DNA of 64,000 nt from Helicobacter pylori. Its GTDB lineage: Bacteria > Campylobacterota > Campylobacteria > Campylobacterales > Helicobacteraceae. A program made the position numbers and the translations under genes. How positions within the stretch are numbered: the first letter of the stretch is position 1; each line of letters begins with the position of its first letter. Location of the stretch: NCBI GenBank assembly GCA_008032935.1, contig CP032039.1, positions 682,001 through 746,000 on the forward strand, given 5' to 3'. This document shows, piece by piece, positions 1-10,472 of the stretch. The notes beneath the pieces were generated by a model that ran no database searches, was not told the origin of the DNA, and worked only from the letters and a program-made list of their open reading frames with translations.

Positions 1-317
1 GAATTAATCGCATTGCTTAAAGCTTCAAAATTTACCCCGGCTAACGCGCTCAAAACGCTTTTGGCTTGCCCTTGATAATTAAAATCCTTAAGGTTGTAAG
101 GCTTAAAAAGTAAAAACACGAATTTTTGGTGTATATCAATAGCGTCTTTGTAAGGCACGATTTGGGCTTGAATGTTTTTTTCTTGTAAAAAAGGGGCGAT
201 TTTTTCAGGGTTTCTCCCGGTGATTTCTAAAATAAAACGCTTGGATAAAATTTCATGAGAGCCTTCTAAAATCGCTTGAGCCATGTTCCCATAGCCGATG
301 AATTGTAAGATTTCCAT
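1..317 (-). CDS. proC: Pyrroline-5-carboxylate reductase, 3' end cut by window edge
   Basis: Reduces pyrroline-5-carboxylate to proline with NAD(P)H in the cytoplasm, the last step of proline synthesis. The reading frame starts at the ATG at 317-315 and runs off the left edge; about 105 residues are visible. The first residues, MEILQFIGYGNMAQAILEG, form the Rossmann dinucleotide-binding strand and glycine-rich turn (GxGNMA) typical of ProC, followed by a NPEKI stretch like the family's second beta strand. It lies 14 bp downstream of hopL on the same strand and may be read through from it. The family is recognised with good confidence from the N-terminus alone; the catalytic C-terminal half lies outside the window. 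Confidence 0.85.
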   Translation of the reverse strand, partial: MEILQFIGYGNMAQAILEGSHEILSKRFILEITGRNPEKIAPFLQEKNIQAQIVPYKDAIDIHQKFVFLLFKPYNLKDFNYQGQAKSVLSALAGVNFEALSNAIN

Positions 318-331
318 TGATGCACCCCTTT

Positions 332-3300
332 TTAAAACCCCATGATGTAATTGATATAGAAAGTATAAAGCCTCCTATAGCTCACATCAGCCCCGGCGCT
401 ATTCAAATACGCTTGATTGATGAGAGGCACTTTAATCCCAAATTCCACGCTCTTTTGGCTGATAACCCCTTGATTGTGGAATTTCTTAGCAAAACGCTTG
501 AACTCCGCGAAGTTGGTGCGCACCCCAAAATTCAGCGCCACTTGAAAATTCGTTGAATGGATGTCATTAGCGTTCCCCCAATTGTCAATGATTTGTTGCC
601 TTAAAGAGCTAAGCCAAGTCGCACCGCCTAATTGGACCCCAGCAAATAGCCCAAAATTCAACGCTTTAGTGTTGTAAGTCCTCCTAAACAAGTTCCATAA
701 AAAATCCGTGCCAATCCCATAAGCAAAGATATTCGCTTTCACGCTTTGATTGGCTACACCGATTTCACTAAAGCCGTAATCAAAGAAAAAATAATGCCTA
801 AGGCCCAATTTTCTCGCTTTACCAAAGAAGTATTTATAGCCCAAACCAACCCCTAAGCCGTTGCTCATGCCGTGTTGGGTGCTTTTAGCGGCCGCATACT
901 GGCTTAAAACGGGTTGGGAGCCGTAGTTATTGGCTTGATTTTGCGCGTTTTGAACCTGATTTCTGGCGTTAATCATCGCATCAATGAGTTTTTGCTGCAC
1001 CATAAAGAAGGTTTTATCCCCTAAAAGCTGCCGTAAGGTTTGCGAGAATGACTGAATGGTGGTGGTGTTAGAAGTGATTTCTTGGAGCAAGGTTAAAATC
1101 GCATTAGGGCTAATATCGTTTTGCAAGGCTTGAAACCCTTGAGAAATAGCGCTCGTAATGGCTTGAAAAGCGCTTGTAAGACTAGTAGATACATTACTAT
1201 CATTATTTTGGATAAACCCGGCGGTTTTAATGAATTCAGTGAGCAGATTAATTAAATTATTCGTATCGCTCACCCCATTGGTGGGGATTGCCCCTAAAAG
1301 GTTGATAAGCCCACCGGAGCAAGTAGAGCTGACGCCACTACTACCATTACTACCATTACACAAATTGCTGAGACTGCTACTATTACTTTTTAACGCTTCA
1401 AAGAATTGTTTTAAGCCGTTTTCAACGCCTTTATTATTCCCTGAACTAGCGATAATGTTGGCTATTTTTTGGGCGTCATTATAGACTTTTTGCAAGCTAT
1501 TATTTTCGTTAGTGGTTGCAGCGGTAGCGTTTTGCGTTTTGCTAGGGGTGTAGCAATTGTTCCCACTCGTTCCATTGCTCCCGCTATTGCATGTTTGGTA
1601 GGCATTATTAGTATAAGTCCCTAATTTCCCATCACTGGCGTCTGTGAGCATTTGGTAGGCTGTGTTGATTTGGCTAGTGCCATTCCCATTACCCCCATTA
1701 TTTCCGCTACTACTAAAACTCTTAAGAGATGAAATGATGTTATTAAGTAGCCCACCGCTAGTGAGCGTGATTTGTTGGACATTGTAGGTGATGCTCTTCC
1801 CACCACTGCTCCCACTTTGAGTTGTCGCTTGTGTTTGATACCCTAAAGCGCTTTGCAACCCGCTGTAATAAGCCTTAGAATCGGACCATTGCTGATAGCA
1901 CCAGTTGGCATTACCGGTTCCATTACCATTACTGCATGGATTGTTGGTTGCCCCGCTTGTTTGTTGGGTTTGTTGGCTTTGATTAATTAAAGCACTCATG
2001 TCTGTAGGCACTTGCTGGTTAATCGTATTGATGAGTTGGTAAAAATTCGCTCTCAATTGGATGCGTAAATTTTGGTTATTGTTAGGTGTTATCTCTTGCG
2101 ATTGATTCCCACTAGTGTTATAAATCGCATTCGCCCAAGCTTGGATATTACTGCTTTGACTTTGAAAAGCGCTTTGAATGCTTTGCTGGAAATTGCTGAC
2201 ATTTTGCAACACGGTGTTTAAAGCTCCCATCACCGTGCTGTTAGGAGATTGTGTGGTTGGCCCACTATTTTGGGCTAAATTAGTCGTTTTAGCTTCTTCT
2301 TCATTATTCACCACCACCATTGCTTTTTTGGGAGCGTTGCTTTTAGCTTGAGTGGTAGTCCCATTAGTAGAGCTTAAAATATTTTGCAATTGGGCGTTCC
2401 CGCTGATGCTCAAACCCCCTGAAGAGCTATTGCATGGGCTTGTCCCAGATTGCGATCCATTAGCGCATAGTATCTTGGCGTTTTTTTGCAACTTTTCTTC
2501 TGAAGTTTTTAAAGAGTTATAAACGCTCCACACTTGAGAAACCAGGTTGAAAGAATTCACGCCGATCTGCTCTTTGCCTCCTATGGTTTGGACTTTGGAG
2601 GTAGCGACTAAAGAATTGTCAAAACTGTTTGTGCTGTTTGTAGAGCCATTTGTGGAGCTTGTGGAGCTTGTCGCTGAGCATGAAATCCCGCTAGAAGCAT
2701 CGCTAGAAAGGCTTCCGGTAGCAGTCATGCAATCATAGGCGCTGATATTTTGCCCTTGAGCGTTGGTAACCGTGCCGATTTGGTAGTTATTGGAAGTGTT
2801 TTTGAGCAAGTTTTTAGGCTTGCTAAAACTGATCCAAGAAATTTGTTTTAAAGCGTTATTGTATTGTTCTATCGTGCTTTCATAGGCTTGGAAATTCAAA
2901 GCGTTGTGCAAATTGTTTAAATTATAAGTGGTGTTGTTGATCGCATTGTTGTCTAAAGTGTTGATAGCAACGCTTTGAAGCTTTTGGGCAATGGCTTGGA
3001 CTTGCTGGTTGGCTTGGTTGTTTGAAGTGGGGGTTGCGGCTAAAGGGGCTAAATTTTGGATGAATTGCTCCAAACACTGGATTTGATTGGTGCAACCATT
3101 GGGGTTGTTTTGATTATTGGTGGTTAATTCCCCTTGTAAAGTGTTCATTAAAAGGGTGTTGTTGTATTGTTGTTGGTTGTTGCTGTTTGAAGAAGTGGAG
3201 CCTAAAAGGGAATTAGCTGGATAGAATACGACTTGTCCTGGTGGGTTTAACACCACATGCGTTGAGGTTGTGGTAGGGAAAACCCCCACCCCTAAAGTGT

Positions 3301-4006
3301 TTAAAGCGTTAACAAGAGCGCTCACATAAGCGGTATTATTGCTAGAGGCATTGACCGCATCGGTTAGATTGGAGAGTAAGGATTGCGCGTAAGTGGTGCT
3401 AGTGGTTTTAGTGATGCTGTGTTCAATTTGTTGCAATAATTCTGCCATGGATTGCGCGGTGTTTTGGAGCTGGGCTTTGACTTCTTGGGTGTTGTTGCTG
3501 GGATTAAGGCTATTGATAGAGCTAATGATGCTAGTGCTTAGCACGGTGCCCTGATCAAACGCGCTCTGGGTGTTGGAAAGGAGTTTGGCTGTGATTTGTG
3601 AAGAGTGGGCTTTTAAGGGATCAGAGCTTCCTTTAAGCCCTATGATTTGTTGGGAAATGCTAGAGATTTGACGGCTAGAATAAAAGTCTTTTCTTTTGCC
3701 AATTTGATTTAGGATATTAGAAATGCCCTCTAATTGGTTGCCCACGGTATTACTCACGCCATAGCCTAAAGCGTCAATGACGCTTTGAGAGCTTAAAGTG
3801 ATAAGGCCGGTAGTAGGCCCTGCAATATTGATCGCGCTTTGGGTTACGCTGTTGATGATATTTTGATTTTCTAAAAGTTGTTTGTTATTGATGAATTGCT
3901 GCGTGCCACCGATTTGATAGCCTACAGACATATACCAGCCATTGTCTTCAGCTAAGAGAGAGCCAATTAAAAAGAGTGGTATGAATTTTCTAGCTTTTTT
4001 TATCAT
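332..4006 (-). CDS. hopL: Outer-membrane protein HopL (Hop family)
   Basis: A large Hop-family outer-membrane protein of 1224 residues, close to HP1157. It begins with a basic, hydrophobic signal peptide (IPLFLIGSLLA, cleavage near AED), then the conserved Hop N-terminal motif EDNGWYMSVGYQIGG. The middle (about residues 250-950) is a very long Asn/Ser/Gln/Gly-rich, low-complexity extracellular region with several Cys pairs. The last ~200 residues (from GLGVGLGYKYFFG) alternate polar and aromatic residues as outer-membrane beta strands and end in YTFYINYIMGF with the C-terminal Phe used by the BAM complex. An AAGGG ribosome site precedes the ATG. It starts 22 bp after hopI, so the two probably share a transcript. 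Its exact role is unknown; Hop proteins include adhesins and porins. Confidence 0.93.
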   Translation of the reverse strand: MIKKARKFIPLFLIGSLLAEDNGWYMSVGYQIGGTQQFINNKQLLENQNIINSVTQSAINIAGPTTGLITLSSQSVIDALGYGVSNTVGNQLEGISNILNQIGKRKDFYSSRQISSISQQIIGLKGSSDPLKAHSSQITAKLLSNTQSAFDQGTVLSTSIISSINSLNPSNNTQEVKAQLQNTAQSMAELLQQIEHSITKTTSTTYAQSLLSNLTDAVNASSNNTAYVSALVNALNTLGVGVFPTTTSTHVVLNPPGQVVFYPANSLLGSTSSNSNNQQQYNNTLLMNTLQGELTTNNQNNPNGCTNQIQCLEQFIQNLAPLAATPTSNNQANQQVQAIAQKLQSVAINTLDNNAINNTTYNLNNLHNALNFQAYESTIEQYNNALKQISWISFSKPKNLLKNTSNNYQIGTVTNAQGQNISAYDCMTATGSLSSDASSGISCSATSSTSSTNGSTNSTNSFDNSLVATSKVQTIGGKEQIGVNSFNLVSQVWSVYNSLKTSEEKLQKNAKILCANGSQSGTSPCNSSSGGLSISGNAQLQNILSSTNGTTTQAKSNAPKKAMVVVNNEEEAKTTNLAQNSGPTTQSPNSTVMGALNTVLQNVSNFQQSIQSAFQSQSSNIQAWANAIYNTSGNQSQEITPNNNQNLRIQLRANFYQLINTINQQVPTDMSALINQSQQTQQTSGATNNPCSNGNGTGNANWCYQQWSDSKAYYSGLQSALGYQTQATTQSGSSGGKSITYNVQQITLTSGGLLNNIISSLKSFSSSGNNGGNGNGTSQINTAYQMLTDASDGKLGTYTNNAYQTCNSGSNGTSGNNCYTPSKTQNATAATTNENNSLQKVYNDAQKIANIIASSGNNKGVENGLKQFFEALKSNSSSLSNLCNGSNGSSGVSSTCSGGLINLLGAIPTNGVSDTNNLINLLTEFIKTAGFIQNNDSNVSTSLTSAFQAITSAISQGFQALQNDISPNAILTLLQEITSNTTTIQSFSQTLRQLLGDKTFFMVQQKLIDAMINARNQVQNAQNQANNYGSQPVLSQYAAAKSTQHGMSNGLGVGLGYKYFFGKARKLGLRHYFFFDYGFSEIGVANQSVKANIFAYGIGTDFLWNLFRRTYNTKALNFGLFAGVQLGGATWLSSLRQQIIDNWGNANDIHSTNFQVALNFGVRTNFAEFKRFAKKFHNQGVISQKSVEFGIKVPLINQAYLNSAGADVSYRRLYTFYINYIMGF

Positions 4007-4028
4007 ATTTTTCCCTTATTTTGTTTAA

Positions 4029-6115
4029 TCAAAAGCCTATGTTGTAGCCCACATAAAAACTAAAGGCTCTTCTATACTTCGCTGTAACGCCTTCTGATTG
4101 GTAGTAGGTGTGATAAAGCACCGGTATTTTAAGGCCAAATTCTACCCCTTGAGAAAAACGAGATCTTCTTTGCTTGGCGATTTTGGAAAAATTGGTCCTT
4201 ATGCCTAAATCAAAAAGGAATTGGAAAGAAGTGTCCTTAGGTTTAAGATGGTTGCCATCCACTTGATCTAAAAAATTCGTTTTCCAGGTTTGCCCTGCAA
4301 ATTGAATGCCGGCAAAAAAACCGATATCTATCGCTTCAGTCCCCCTTTTTCGGGTAAAAACATTATAAAGAAAGTCTGTGCCTGCACCATAGCTAGAGAG
4401 GGTGGCTTTCACTAAAGAGGGGTTTGAGCCAAATTGTGCGTAACCAAAATCATAAAAGCCATAATACCTAAGCCCAAACATGCGCTTTTTACCGAAAAAT
4501 TGCTTATAACCCATTTTCACGCCAAAGCCGTTCATGTTATTAGAATTAGAGTTATGCTCCAAAAAATTCCTAGCAAAGCCCATTTGATAGACTTGATTCA
4601 CTTTAGTTTGCATTTCATCAATCACCCCACCAATCACTGCTTTAGAGCGATAAAGCCCATAAGCCATTAAAGTTTTTGCCGTGGGGGAATAGGGGTTGGC
4701 TAAGATTCTGTCTATTTGTGCGGGGGTGGGGGCGTTTGTGGCTTGCTCTAGTTGGTTCATGATGACTTTTTGTTCTTGTTGGGCTTGTTGTGGGGTTAAT
4801 TGTGGGGTTTGATGATTAGCGCCATTCAATTGCCCCCATAGCTAGGCAAGAAATTCAAACCTTTGTTATTTAAATCCAAATAGGGGGCGACCCAATTGGT
4901 GATAAAATCCCCATACGCTACGGTGTTACTAAGCAAGCTTTCCCCATAATTGATCACATCTTGTATCTGGTTATAGCTTGAAGTGCCTGTCAGTCTAGCG
5001 GCTTTATTGGCGAAATTTTGCATGCCTGAAAAAATCATAGAAGCGGTGATGCCATTAGCGATGATGCTATCCGCTAAATAATAGACTGCCGAGCTGGGGT
5101 GGTAGGTGTATTGGCCATTGCCTGATCCGATTGTCGCTCCAGCGGGTAATGCTTTTAAGGGCGCTTGCGTGCCATTAGCGCCGTTTTTAGTGTAATAGCC
5201 CGGGCCGCTAAAGCTTTGGTAGCCTTGTTGGGAATCGCTACCATTAGGGGCTTTGTTATAAGTGAAGCCAAATTGCTTTTCATTCGCTAGCCCCCCTAAA
5301 ATCCCTGCTTGCATTAAAGCTTGGAAGATGTTTTGGGCGTTTTGAGCGATAGATTTAGCTTCATTAGTAGCGGTGCATTGGTTTTGAGTGCTGCAAATGG
5401 TTTGATTACTTGTGGCTAACCCGTCTTGTAAAAGGTGTTGCAACACTTCGGGGCTAAAATTTACAGAGCTACCGCTAGGGGCGCTAAAGGATTTATTCGT
5501 TAAGGTTTGGTTATACCAAAGCGTGGTTAAAGCGCTGGTAATATCATTGTTTAAAGCGTCCATGGTATTGGCTAGACCCTCAGGCAATGCAATAACAGTG
5601 CTTTGATTGCCGAATTTGACGTTAAAGACTTTGGCGTTAGAAAGATTTTCAGGGTTACGGATTAAAGTCTCGCCGATGAGTTGGGTGAGCTTGTTTAAAT
5701 TATTGACTAAAGATTGCATATCAAAAGTGGCATTGACATTGCCTCTTGGGGGGTTGTTACCTGTATCGCCATTTTGGGCGTTTTGTTGATAGCCCCCCGC
5801 ATAGAGCAAACATCTTTTAGAAGGATCAGGGCAGAGCATTTGCATTAAAACCCTGGTTTGTTGGCCCATCGCTTCTAAATAATAGGCTAAAGGCACTGCT
5901 GCAGATTCTAGAGCGATAGCGTTTTGGCGGATGTAGGTGGATGCGTCTTGACTGGCGTTAAGCCCTGAGTTATCCACCCTTTGAACGGCTAGAGAAGTTT
6001 GATAACTCACCCCCATAAAAAACCCATCATCTTCTGCCGCTAAAGGGTTAAGAAAAAACAAGGGGAGTAGGCTAGAATAGATAAGCCATTTTTTATTAGA
6101 AATAAAGTTTTGCAA
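4029..6115 (-). pseudogene. hopI: Outer-membrane protein HopI, frameshifted in a G run
   Basis: Two overlapping frames, 6115-4826 (429 residues) and 4829-4029 (266 residues), together make one Hop protein of about 695 residues, the length expected for HopI (HP1156). The first carries the signal peptide (LPLFFLNPLAAEDDGFFMG) and passenger region; the second carries the barrel (GFGVKMGYKQFFGKKR onwards) ending in SFYVGYNIGF. The break is at the run of five G on the minus strand (C at 4833-4837): a sixth G joins SYGG to QLNGANHQTPQ without loss. The start is TTG at 6115 with AGGA seven bases upstream. Either a real on/off slip or an under-called homopolymer; given the other identical -1 events in the window I favour the latter. 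Confidence 0.85.
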
Positions 6116-6223
6116 AGGGTTATCCTTTTCTTTTTATAAAGATTTGAGCTATCCTAAATTTTATCTTATTTATCGCTTAAGTTTAATGGTTAGTCGCTTA
6201 ATTGTTGATTAAAATGGGCTATT

Positions 6224-7284
6224 TTAGGCGCTCAAAATCGTTTCAATGATGGTTTTTGCGCCGTCTTTAGCGATTTTTTGTTGCAATTTAGCGCTGATAG
6301 TGGTGAGGTTTTTGTTGCCTTGATCGTCTTTTTGGTTGAGTTTTCTTATCACTTCAAAGAGTTTTTTAGGCAATAATTCATTTTGCGGCGCAACATAGCA
6401 CAAATTTTCTTTTTCAAATTCTAAGACATTGTAATACTGGTGGTTATTGCTCGCAAAAGGGTAGGGGATAAAAATCGTGGGTAAGCCATTGGCGCACAAT
6501 TCCCACACGCTACTAGCACCCGCTCGGCTCACACACAAATCCGCTTGGTGCATGACTTCTGTGATGTTAGTGTGGAAAGCGAACAATTCTACCTTATCCA
6601 ATAGCCCTAATTCCTGGTAAAAAAAACGCACTTGTTCATAAGAATTGGGGCCGCAAATGTGCGTGATTTTAATCCCTTGTTTGGTGAGTTTGGGAGCGTT
6701 TAATAAAGCGAATTCATTGATCGCTTTTGCCCCTTGCGAACCGCCTAAAAATAAAATATGCTTGATTTCCGTGCGAGTCCTAGCGGAATCAAAAAAAGCG
6801 TTTTGCACGGGATAGGAGGTTAAAACATGATTTCCTTTATCTTTAAAAGCGTAGCTTGAAAACACCGCCTTAGCTTTAGGGGAAAGGTAGCGATTAAGAG
6901 AGCCTTTAACCGCATTTTGCTCATGAATATAAAGGGGTATGTGATTGAGCAAGCTTGCAAAACTCGCCGGCCCTGCACTAAACCCTCCCACGCTAATGGT
7001 GTGCGTGATCTGGTGTTTTTTTAAGATTTCTTTAGCTTTAAAAGCGGCTTTAGCTTGCAAGAATAAAGAATTTATTTTTTTAAAAAAGCTCTTATTGACC
7101 ACGCCTTGCGTGTTGAAAAAATAGCGTTCGCTAAATAGGGGGCTATTTTCAAACCATTCTCTATCTTGCCCATAAGTGGAGCCTAAATAAATAGCCTCTA
7201 TGCCTTGCTTTTCTAATTCTATGGCTAAGGCTTTAGCGATAGAGAGATGCCCCCTGTACCTCCCCCTGTAAGAGCGAATTTCAT
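6224..7284 (-). pseudogene. murG: UDP-GlcNAc:lipid I GlcNAc transferase MurG, frameshifted near start
   Basis: MurG adds GlcNAc to lipid I to make lipid II, at the inner face of the cytoplasmic membrane. From the ATG at 7284 the frame reads MKFALTGGGTG and breaks in a run of five G on the minus strand (C at 7250-7254). A sixth G restores GGTGGHLSIAKALAIELEK, the glycine-rich donor loop of MurG, and runs into the long open frame that starts at 7102. The repaired protein has 353 residues, normal for the family, with SVGGFSAGP, FLGGSQGA and SRAGASSVWELCANGLPTI typical of MurG. The gene should be essential, so a true null frameshift is unlikely; I treat it as intact in the cell. It sits 10 bp after fliW. 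Confidence 0.88.
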
Positions 7285-7294
7285 GCTAAAACCC

Positions 7295-7702
7295 TTAAGC
7301 TCGTTCTCTTTCTTGAATCACAAAGCTTTTTAAAGGATCTCTAAAGCCAAAATCCGGATAATCCATCATAGAAAGTGCCACTTGAGCGCCAAAGCCATTT
7401 TTGGAATTAAACACTAAAGGGGCTAAGAAATTAACCATAGAATCTTCTAAATTTTTTTGCAACACGACCACGCAATACACCTCAACTTTGGAATGAGAAT
7501 CTAATTCTAGCAGTAATTCTATGTATTTGGGTATCACAAAGCTGTATTCCCGCAAACAATAAGGATTCACTAAAACCATATCCAACGCCATGGGTGAGTT
7601 CGTTTGACTAACCAATCGGCTGAATAAGGAATCAATTTTTTCCAAACGCACTTCATTGATATGCTCAAATCCTAAAATAGGGGCTTTTAAAAAGTAATTC
7701 AC
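7295..7702 (-). CDS. fliW: Flagellar assembly factor FliW
   Basis: FliW is a small cytoplasmic protein that binds flagellin and the RNA regulator CsrA, linking flagellin supply to its translation. This 135-residue protein matches the FliW family in length and in its C-terminal half, where LAPLVFNSKNGFGAQVAL and DYPDFGFRDPL resemble the conserved 'NLKAPIVIN...G.Q' block. The start is GTG at 7702, with AAGGA seven bases upstream; no ATG fits as well. H. pylori carries two FliW paralogues; this corresponds to HP1154. It is followed directly by murG, so a motility regulator and a cell-wall gene seem to share a transcript. Confidence 0.82.
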   Translation of the reverse strand: MNYFLKAPILGFEHINEVRLEKIDSLFSRLVSQTNSPMALDMVLVNPYCLREYSFVIPKYIELLLELDSHSKVEVYCVVVLQKNLEDSMVNFLAPLVFNSKNGFGAQVALSMMDYPDFGFRDPLKSFVIQERERA

Positions 7703-7735
7703 TGGACTATCCTTTTTAATTTAAATGCTTTGTTG

Positions 7736-7741
7736 TATAAT
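7736..7741 (+). promoter_or_regulatory. Probable sigma80 -10 box for valS
   Basis: A perfect TATAAT sits in TTTGTTGTATAATTTT, with the upstream TG seen in many H. pylori promoters. The 5' leader to the valS start would be about 85 bases. Nearly the same string (TTTGTTGTATAAT) precedes rpsP. Confidence 0.55.
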
Positions 7742-7833
7742 TTTAAAAAAATACGCAACAATTAAAAGCGTAAAAGCAAAAGGCGTTCCAAAAACCAACC
7801 ATTTTTGAAAGAACGCTCTATTTTAGGATAATA

Positions 7834-10458
7834 ATGATAATGAAACAAGAACCCACTACCTACCAGCCCCAAGAAATAGAAAAAAAGATTTATGAAATTT
7901 GCTCTCATAGGGGGTATTTTGAAATTGATGGCAATGAAAAAATCCAAGAAAAAAACAAACGATTTTGCTTGATGATGCCCCCTCCTAATGTGACCGGTAT
8001 TTTACACATAGGGCATGCTTTAACTTTAAGCTTGCAAGATATTTTAGCGCGCTATAAACGCATGGACGGGTATAAGACTTTGTATCAGCCCGGGCTTGAT
8101 CACGCCGGCATTGCGACGCAAAATGTTGTGGAAAAGCAGCTTTTAAGTCAAGGGATTAAAAAAGAAGATTTAGGGCGTGAAGAGTTCATTAAAAAAGTGT
8201 GGGAATGGAAAGAAAAGAGTGGGGGAGCGATTTTAGAGCAAATGAAGCACTTAGGCGTGAGTGCGGCCTTTTCTAGGACTCGTTTCACGATGGATAAGGG
8301 CTTGCAAAGAGCGGTTAAATTGGCGTTTTTGAAATGGTATGAACAAGGTCTCATCGTTCAAGATAATTACATGGTGAATTGGTGCACTAAAGACGGGGCG
8401 TTAAGCGATATTGAAGTGGAGTATGAAGAGCGTAAGGGAGCGTTGTATTATATTAAATATTATTTAGAAAATCAAAAAGATTATTTAGTGGTGGCTACCA
8501 CGCGCCCTGAAACTTTGTTTGGCGATAGTGCGCTTATGGTCAATCCTAACGATGAGAGATACAAGCATCTGGTGGGGCAAAAAGCGATACTGCCTTTAAT
8601 CAATCGCACAATCCCTATTATCGCTGATGAACATGTGGAAATGGAGTTTGGCACAGGGTGTGTGAAAGTTACCCCTGGGCATGATTTTAACGATTACGAA
8701 GTGGGCAAACGCCACCATTTGGAAATGATTAAAATCTTTGATGAAAAGGGGATTTTAAACGCGCATTGCGGGGAGTTTGAAAATTTAGAGCGTTTAAAAG
8801 CTAGAGATAAGGTCGTAGAAAAATTAAAAGAAAACGCCTTATTGGAAAAAATAGAAGAGCACACGCATCAAGTGGGGCATTGTTATCGTTGTCATAATGT
8901 GGTAGAGCCTTATGTGTCTAAGCAATGGTTTGTCAAGCCTGAAATCGCTCAAAGTTCTATTGAAAAAATCCAACAAGGTTTAGCACGATTCTACCCTTCT
9001 AATTGGATCAATAATTATAACGCTTGGATGAGGGAATTACGCCCTTGGTGTATCAGCAGGCAATTGTTTTGGGGGCATCAAATACCGGTGTTTACTTGCG
9101 AGAATAACCACCAGTTTGTGAGCCTAGATGCTCCCTTAAATTGCCCTACTTGTAAGAGCGAAAAATTAGAGCAAGATAAAGATGTGCTAGACACATGGTT
9201 TAGTTCAGGGCTATGGGCGTTCTCTACTTTGGGGTGGGGGCAAGAAAAAAGCGATTTGTTTAATGAAAACGATTTGAAAGATTTCTACCCTAACACCACG
9301 CTCATTACCGGGTTTGACATCCTCTTTTTTTGGGTGGCTAGGATGCTTTTTTGCAGCGAGTCGCTTTTAGGCGAATTGCCCTTTAAAGACATTTACTTGC
9401 ACGCCTTGGTTAGGGACGAAAAGGGTGAAAAAATGAGCAAATCTAAAGGCAATGTGATCGATCCTTTAGAGATGATAGAAAAATACGGCGCGGATAGCCT
9501 GCGTTTCACTTTAGCCAATTTGTGCACTACGGGTAGGGACATTAAGCTTTCCACTACGCATTTAGAAAATAACAAGAATTTTGCCAACAAGATTTTCAAT
9601 GCGGTGAGTTATTTGAAGCTCAAACAAGAAGCTTTCAAAGACAGGGAGCGTTTGGACGAATACCAAACGCCTTTGGGGCGTTATGCGAAATCGCGCTTGA
9701 ATCTTGTTACTAAAGAGGTTCGTAACGCTTTAGACAATTATCGTTTTAATGACGCCACGACTTTGTTATACCGCTTTTTGTGGGGGGAATTTTGCGATTG
9801 GTTCATTGAATTTTCTAAAGTGGAAAATGGAGCGATAGACGAGTTAGGGAGCGTGTTAAAAGAGGCTTTAAAACTCTTGCACCCTTTCATGCCCTTTATC
9901 AGCGAATTTTTATACCACAAGCTCAGTAACACGGAACTAGAAAATACATGCTCCATTATGATCATGCCTTACCCTAAAGAAATCGCACAAGATGAAAAAC
10001 TAGAGCATGAATTTGAAGTGATCAAAGATTGCATCGTGTCTTTAAGGCGTTTAAAAATCATGCTAGAAACCCCACCGATTGTTTTAAAAGAAGCGAGCGT
10101 GGGATTGAGGGAGAAAATAGAAAACACAGAGCGTTTGCAAACTTACGCCCAAAAATTAGCGAAATTAGAAAAAGTCAGCGTGATAACTTATAAGCCTTTA
10201 AAAAGCGTGAGCGATGTGGGGGAATTTTGCCAGACTTATGCGGATTTAGAAAATCTTGATTTAAGCCCGCTTGTTGTGCGTTTAAAAAAGCAACTAGAAA
10301 AACTGGAAAAAGAAAAACTAAAACTCAATTTGCACAATGAAAATTTTGTCAAAAACGCGCCTAAAAGCGTGCTAGAAAAAGCCAGAGAGGGTTTAAAAAC
10401 GCTTTTAGAAAAAGAAAGTAAAATTAAGCAAGAATTGGATTTGTTAGAACAACCATAA
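7834..10458 (+). CDS. valS: Valyl-tRNA synthetase
   Basis: Class I aminoacyl-tRNA synthetase that charges tRNA-Val and edits mis-activated threonine. At 874 residues it has the family's usual length. Seen in order: the HIGH-type signature in PPPNVTGILHIGHAL (about residue 50), the editing (CP1) domain with TTRPETLFGDSA and GTGCVKVTPGHDFNDYEVG, a zinc-like pair CPTC in the insert, DVLDTWFSSGLW, the KMSKS loop in GEKMSKSKGNVIDP, and a C-terminal coiled-coil arm (KKQLEKLEKEKLKLNLHNE). Two ATGs, 7834 and 7840, both follow AGGA at 7825-7828; I keep the first. ffh follows after 14 bp on the same strand. Confidence 0.97.
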   Translation: MIMKQEPTTYQPQEIEKKIYEICSHRGYFEIDGNEKIQEKNKRFCLMMPPPNVTGILHIGHALTLSLQDILARYKRMDGYKTLYQPGLDHAGIATQNVVEKQLLSQGIKKEDLGREEFIKKVWEWKEKSGGAILEQMKHLGVSAAFSRTRFTMDKGLQRAVKLAFLKWYEQGLIVQDNYMVNWCTKDGALSDIEVEYEERKGALYYIKYYLENQKDYLVVATTRPETLFGDSALMVNPNDERYKHLVGQKAILPLINRTIPIIADEHVEMEFGTGCVKVTPGHDFNDYEVGKRHHLEMIKIFDEKGILNAHCGEFENLERLKARDKVVEKLKENALLEKIEEHTHQVGHCYRCHNVVEPYVSKQWFVKPEIAQSSIEKIQQGLARFYPSNWINNYNAWMRELRPWCISRQLFWGHQIPVFTCENNHQFVSLDAPLNCPTCKSEKLEQDKDVLDTWFSSGLWAFSTLGWGQEKSDLFNENDLKDFYPNTTLITGFDILFFWVARMLFCSESLLGELPFKDIYLHALVRDEKGEKMSKSKGNVIDPLEMIEKYGADSLRFTLANLCTTGRDIKLSTTHLENNKNFANKIFNAVSYLKLKQEAFKDRERLDEYQTPLGRYAKSRLNLVTKEVRNALDNYRFNDATTLLYRFLWGEFCDWFIEFSKVENGAIDELGSVLKEALKLLHPFMPFISEFLYHKLSNTELENTCSIMIMPYPKEIAQDEKLEHEFEVIKDCIVSLRRLKIMLETPPIVLKEASVGLREKIENTERLQTYAQKLAKLEKVSVITYKPLKSVSDVGEFCQTYADLENLDLSPLVVRLKKQLEKLEKEKLKLNLHNENFVKNAPKSVLEKAREGLKTLLEKESKIKQELDLLEQP

Positions 10459-10472
10459 TAAAAGGATAGAAA

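Noticed and set aside
1230-2738. Plus-strand frames opposite hopL (1230-1484, 2547-2738)
   Set aside because: Antisense shadows of the low-complexity hopL coding sequence, without ribosome sites.
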